A DNA stretch of 64,000 bases from Lachnospiraceae bacterium (GTDB lineage Bacteria; Bacillota; Clostridia; Lachnospirales; Lachnospiraceae), in assembly GCA_009774375.1 (NCBI GenBank), contig VSNO01000003.1, forward strand, positions 10,397 to 74,396. Reading direction: 5' to 3'. The notes beneath the pieces were generated by a model. It made no database searches. It saw only the letters and a program-made list of their open reading frames with translations, and was not told where the DNA came from. This document shows, in pieces, positions 62,927 to 64,000 of this stretch; the stretch's first letter is position 1, and each line of letters starts with the position of its first letter. The position numbers and the translations under genes were made by a program.

Positions 62927-64000
62927 ATGAAGAGAATAGTTTTGTTTATCAGTTCCCTCCAGAAAGGCGGGTCTGAACGAGTCATGGTAAATCTTGCGGA
63001 ATATTTTCACGACAGGAAATACGATGTGATACTGGTGACCCAGTATCAAAAAGAAAGGGAGTACAGGATCCTGCCGGAGATACGGCGCGTCTACTCCGAG
63101 CCGGACGAGTCCCGGCTGCAGGGCGGGAGGCTTCAGAACTTCTGTGTGCGGTTCGGTGCGCTCCGCGAGATCTGGAAGGCGTACAAGCCGGATGTGATCC
63201 TGTCCTTTCTGGGAAAGAACAATCTGATGGCTGTGGCGACAGCGGCGTTTCTGCCGTCGAAGGTGGCAGTCTCCGTGAGGGGGGAGCCGACCATGGAGTA
63301 CGAGGGGCGGCTGATGCAGATGATCGCGCGGTTGGTCTTTTGTTTTGCGGACGGGGTGGTGCTCCAGACGGAGGGAGCACGCGCGTTTTTTCCAAAGTCC
63401 GTCAGGAAAAAGAGTGTGATCCTGCCCAATCCGCTGAACCCGCAGTTCTTAAACCGGAACATATCTGATCAGCGGGAGGATCTGATCGTAGCGGCGGGAC
63501 GGCTCGACGAGAACAAGAACCACGCCATGCTGATCCATGCCTTTGCCAAGATCGCCGAGGAGTATCCTGCGGTGAGGCTTGTCATCTACGGTGAGGGGAC
63601 GCTTCGCGCACAGCTTACACAGCTGATCGCGGAGAAGGGACTGGATGACAGGATCTCTCTTCCGGGAAATGTGGATGATGTCGCGGCGCATATCTGCAAG
63701 GCGCGGATCTTCACGCTGACTTCCAACACGGAGGGGATGCCGAACTCCATCATGGAGGCGATGGCGCTCGGCATCCCGGTCATCGCGACAGACTGTCCCT
63801 GCGGGGGGCCGGCGGCGCTGATCGAGCATGGCGAGAACGGGCTGCTCGTGCCGGTCGGGGATGCCTTCGCGCTCGCGGACGCCTTCCGGCGGATCTTTGA
63901 GGACAGGGAGTTCGAGCTGAAGCTGCGCGCGAACGCCTGCCGGATCACCGAGAGGCTGGCGCCCGACAAGGTGAACAGGGAGTGGGAGGAGTACTTGAAC
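62927..64000 (+). CDS. Glycosyltransferase family 4, cut by the window end
   Basis: The first 358 codons of a GT4: KRIVLFISSLQKGGSERVM, FLGKNNLMAVATA, IVAAGRLDENKNH, IYGEGTLRAQL and TSNTEGMPNSIMEAMALGIP followed by ATDCPCGGP. Nearly the whole protein is present. ATG 62927 follows AAGGAG. It is a paralogue of the GT4 at 59906. The subgroup uses UDP-GalNAc or similar donors in characterised members, but that cannot be transferred here with confidence. Confidence 0.85.
   Translation, partial: MKRIVLFISSLQKGGSERVMVNLAEYFHDRKYDVILVTQYQKEREYRILPEIRRVYSEPDESRLQGGRLQNFCVRFGALREIWKAYKPDVILSFLGKNNLMAVATAAFLPSKVAVSVRGEPTMEYEGRLMQMIARLVFCFADGVVLQTEGARAFFPKSVRKKSVILPNPLNPQFLNRNISDQREDLIVAAGRLDENKNHAMLIHAFAKIAEEYPAVRLVIYGEGTLRAQLTQLIAEKGLDDRISLPGNVDDVAAHICKARIFTLTSNTEGMPNSIMEAMALGIPVIATDCPCGGPAALIEHGENGLLVPVGDAFALADAFRRIFEDREFELKLRANACRITERLAPDKVNREWEEYLN

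Noticed and set aside
61660..62985. Long open frame of 441 codons on the minus strand.
   Set aside because: It is the shadow of the AsnB-like gene, with the same low-complexity composition and no motif.

Overview
The window is a single, strictly one-directional (+ strand) block of about 54 genes devoted almost entirely to surface-polysaccharide or glycoconjugate synthesis. Gene content points to a Clostridia bacterium, most likely Lachnospiraceae-like: glmM follows what may be the tail of a cdaR-type gene, HPr carries both His15 and Ser46, a protein with a Spo0A-type effector domain is present, GGAGG ribosome sites are strong, TTG/GTG starts are common, and EpsG-type polymerase and DUF6020-type membrane proteins occur. 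Most of the window is GC-rich; one segment is clearly AT-richer. Nothing in the sequence fixes genus or species.

Layout. 0-1.7 kb: housekeeping (glmM, ptsH-like HPr) ended by a hairpin. 1.9-4.9 kb: deoxysugar genes (rmlD-like, gmd, fcl giving GDP-L-fucose). 5 kb: a free-standing Spo0A DNA-binding domain. 5.3-14.9 kb: first assembly module (GtrB-like GT, polyprenyl-phosphate sugar transferase, Wzz-like protein with a degenerate cytoplasmic domain, EpsG polymerase, GT2 and GT4 transferases). 14.9-15.4 kb: remnant of an AlbA_2/AAA_4-type regulator. 15.5-23.4 kb: GT52-like putative sialyl(nonulosonyl)transferase, an unknown gene, PglK/MsbA-like ABC exporter, GT2, MBOAT acyltransferase and SGNH partner. 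23.4-23.6 kb: a highly structured non-coding element followed by a strong promoter. 23.7-30.8 kb: complete pseudaminic acid pathway (PseB, C, F, I, H, G) with an embedded formyltransferase-like gene and a PIG-L deacetylase. 30.8-37.3 kb: acyltransferase-3/GT-C fusion, WecE-type aminotransferase, membrane protein, GNAT. 37.3-47.1 kb: GtrB-like GT followed by an AT-rich run of large membrane proteins ending in an O-antigen ligase/polymerase-like protein whose gene is compositionally mosaic. 47.1-53 kb: bacillosamine-type start module (PglF-, PglE-, PglC-like, ATP-grasp, PglA-like). 53-64 kb: UDP-GlcNAc(GalNAc) oxidation and epimerisation genes (TviB/TviC-like), deacetylase, four GT4 enzymes and an AsnB-type amidotransferase; the last GT4 runs off the window.

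How it may work together (inference): precursor genes supply GDP-Fuc, CMP-Pse (possibly N-formylated), a UDP-4-amino sugar, a dTDP-4-amino-6-deoxyhexose and an N-acetylhexosaminuronic acid, possibly amidated. Two distinct phosphoglycosyltransferases start chains on undecaprenyl phosphate, which suggests two glycans or two alternative starts. An ABC flippase rather than a MATE-type Wzx is present. Two GtrB-like enzymes plus several GT-C-like membrane proteins could add side residues outside the membrane. Recombination is recorded by the regulator remnant and the AT-rich mosaic.
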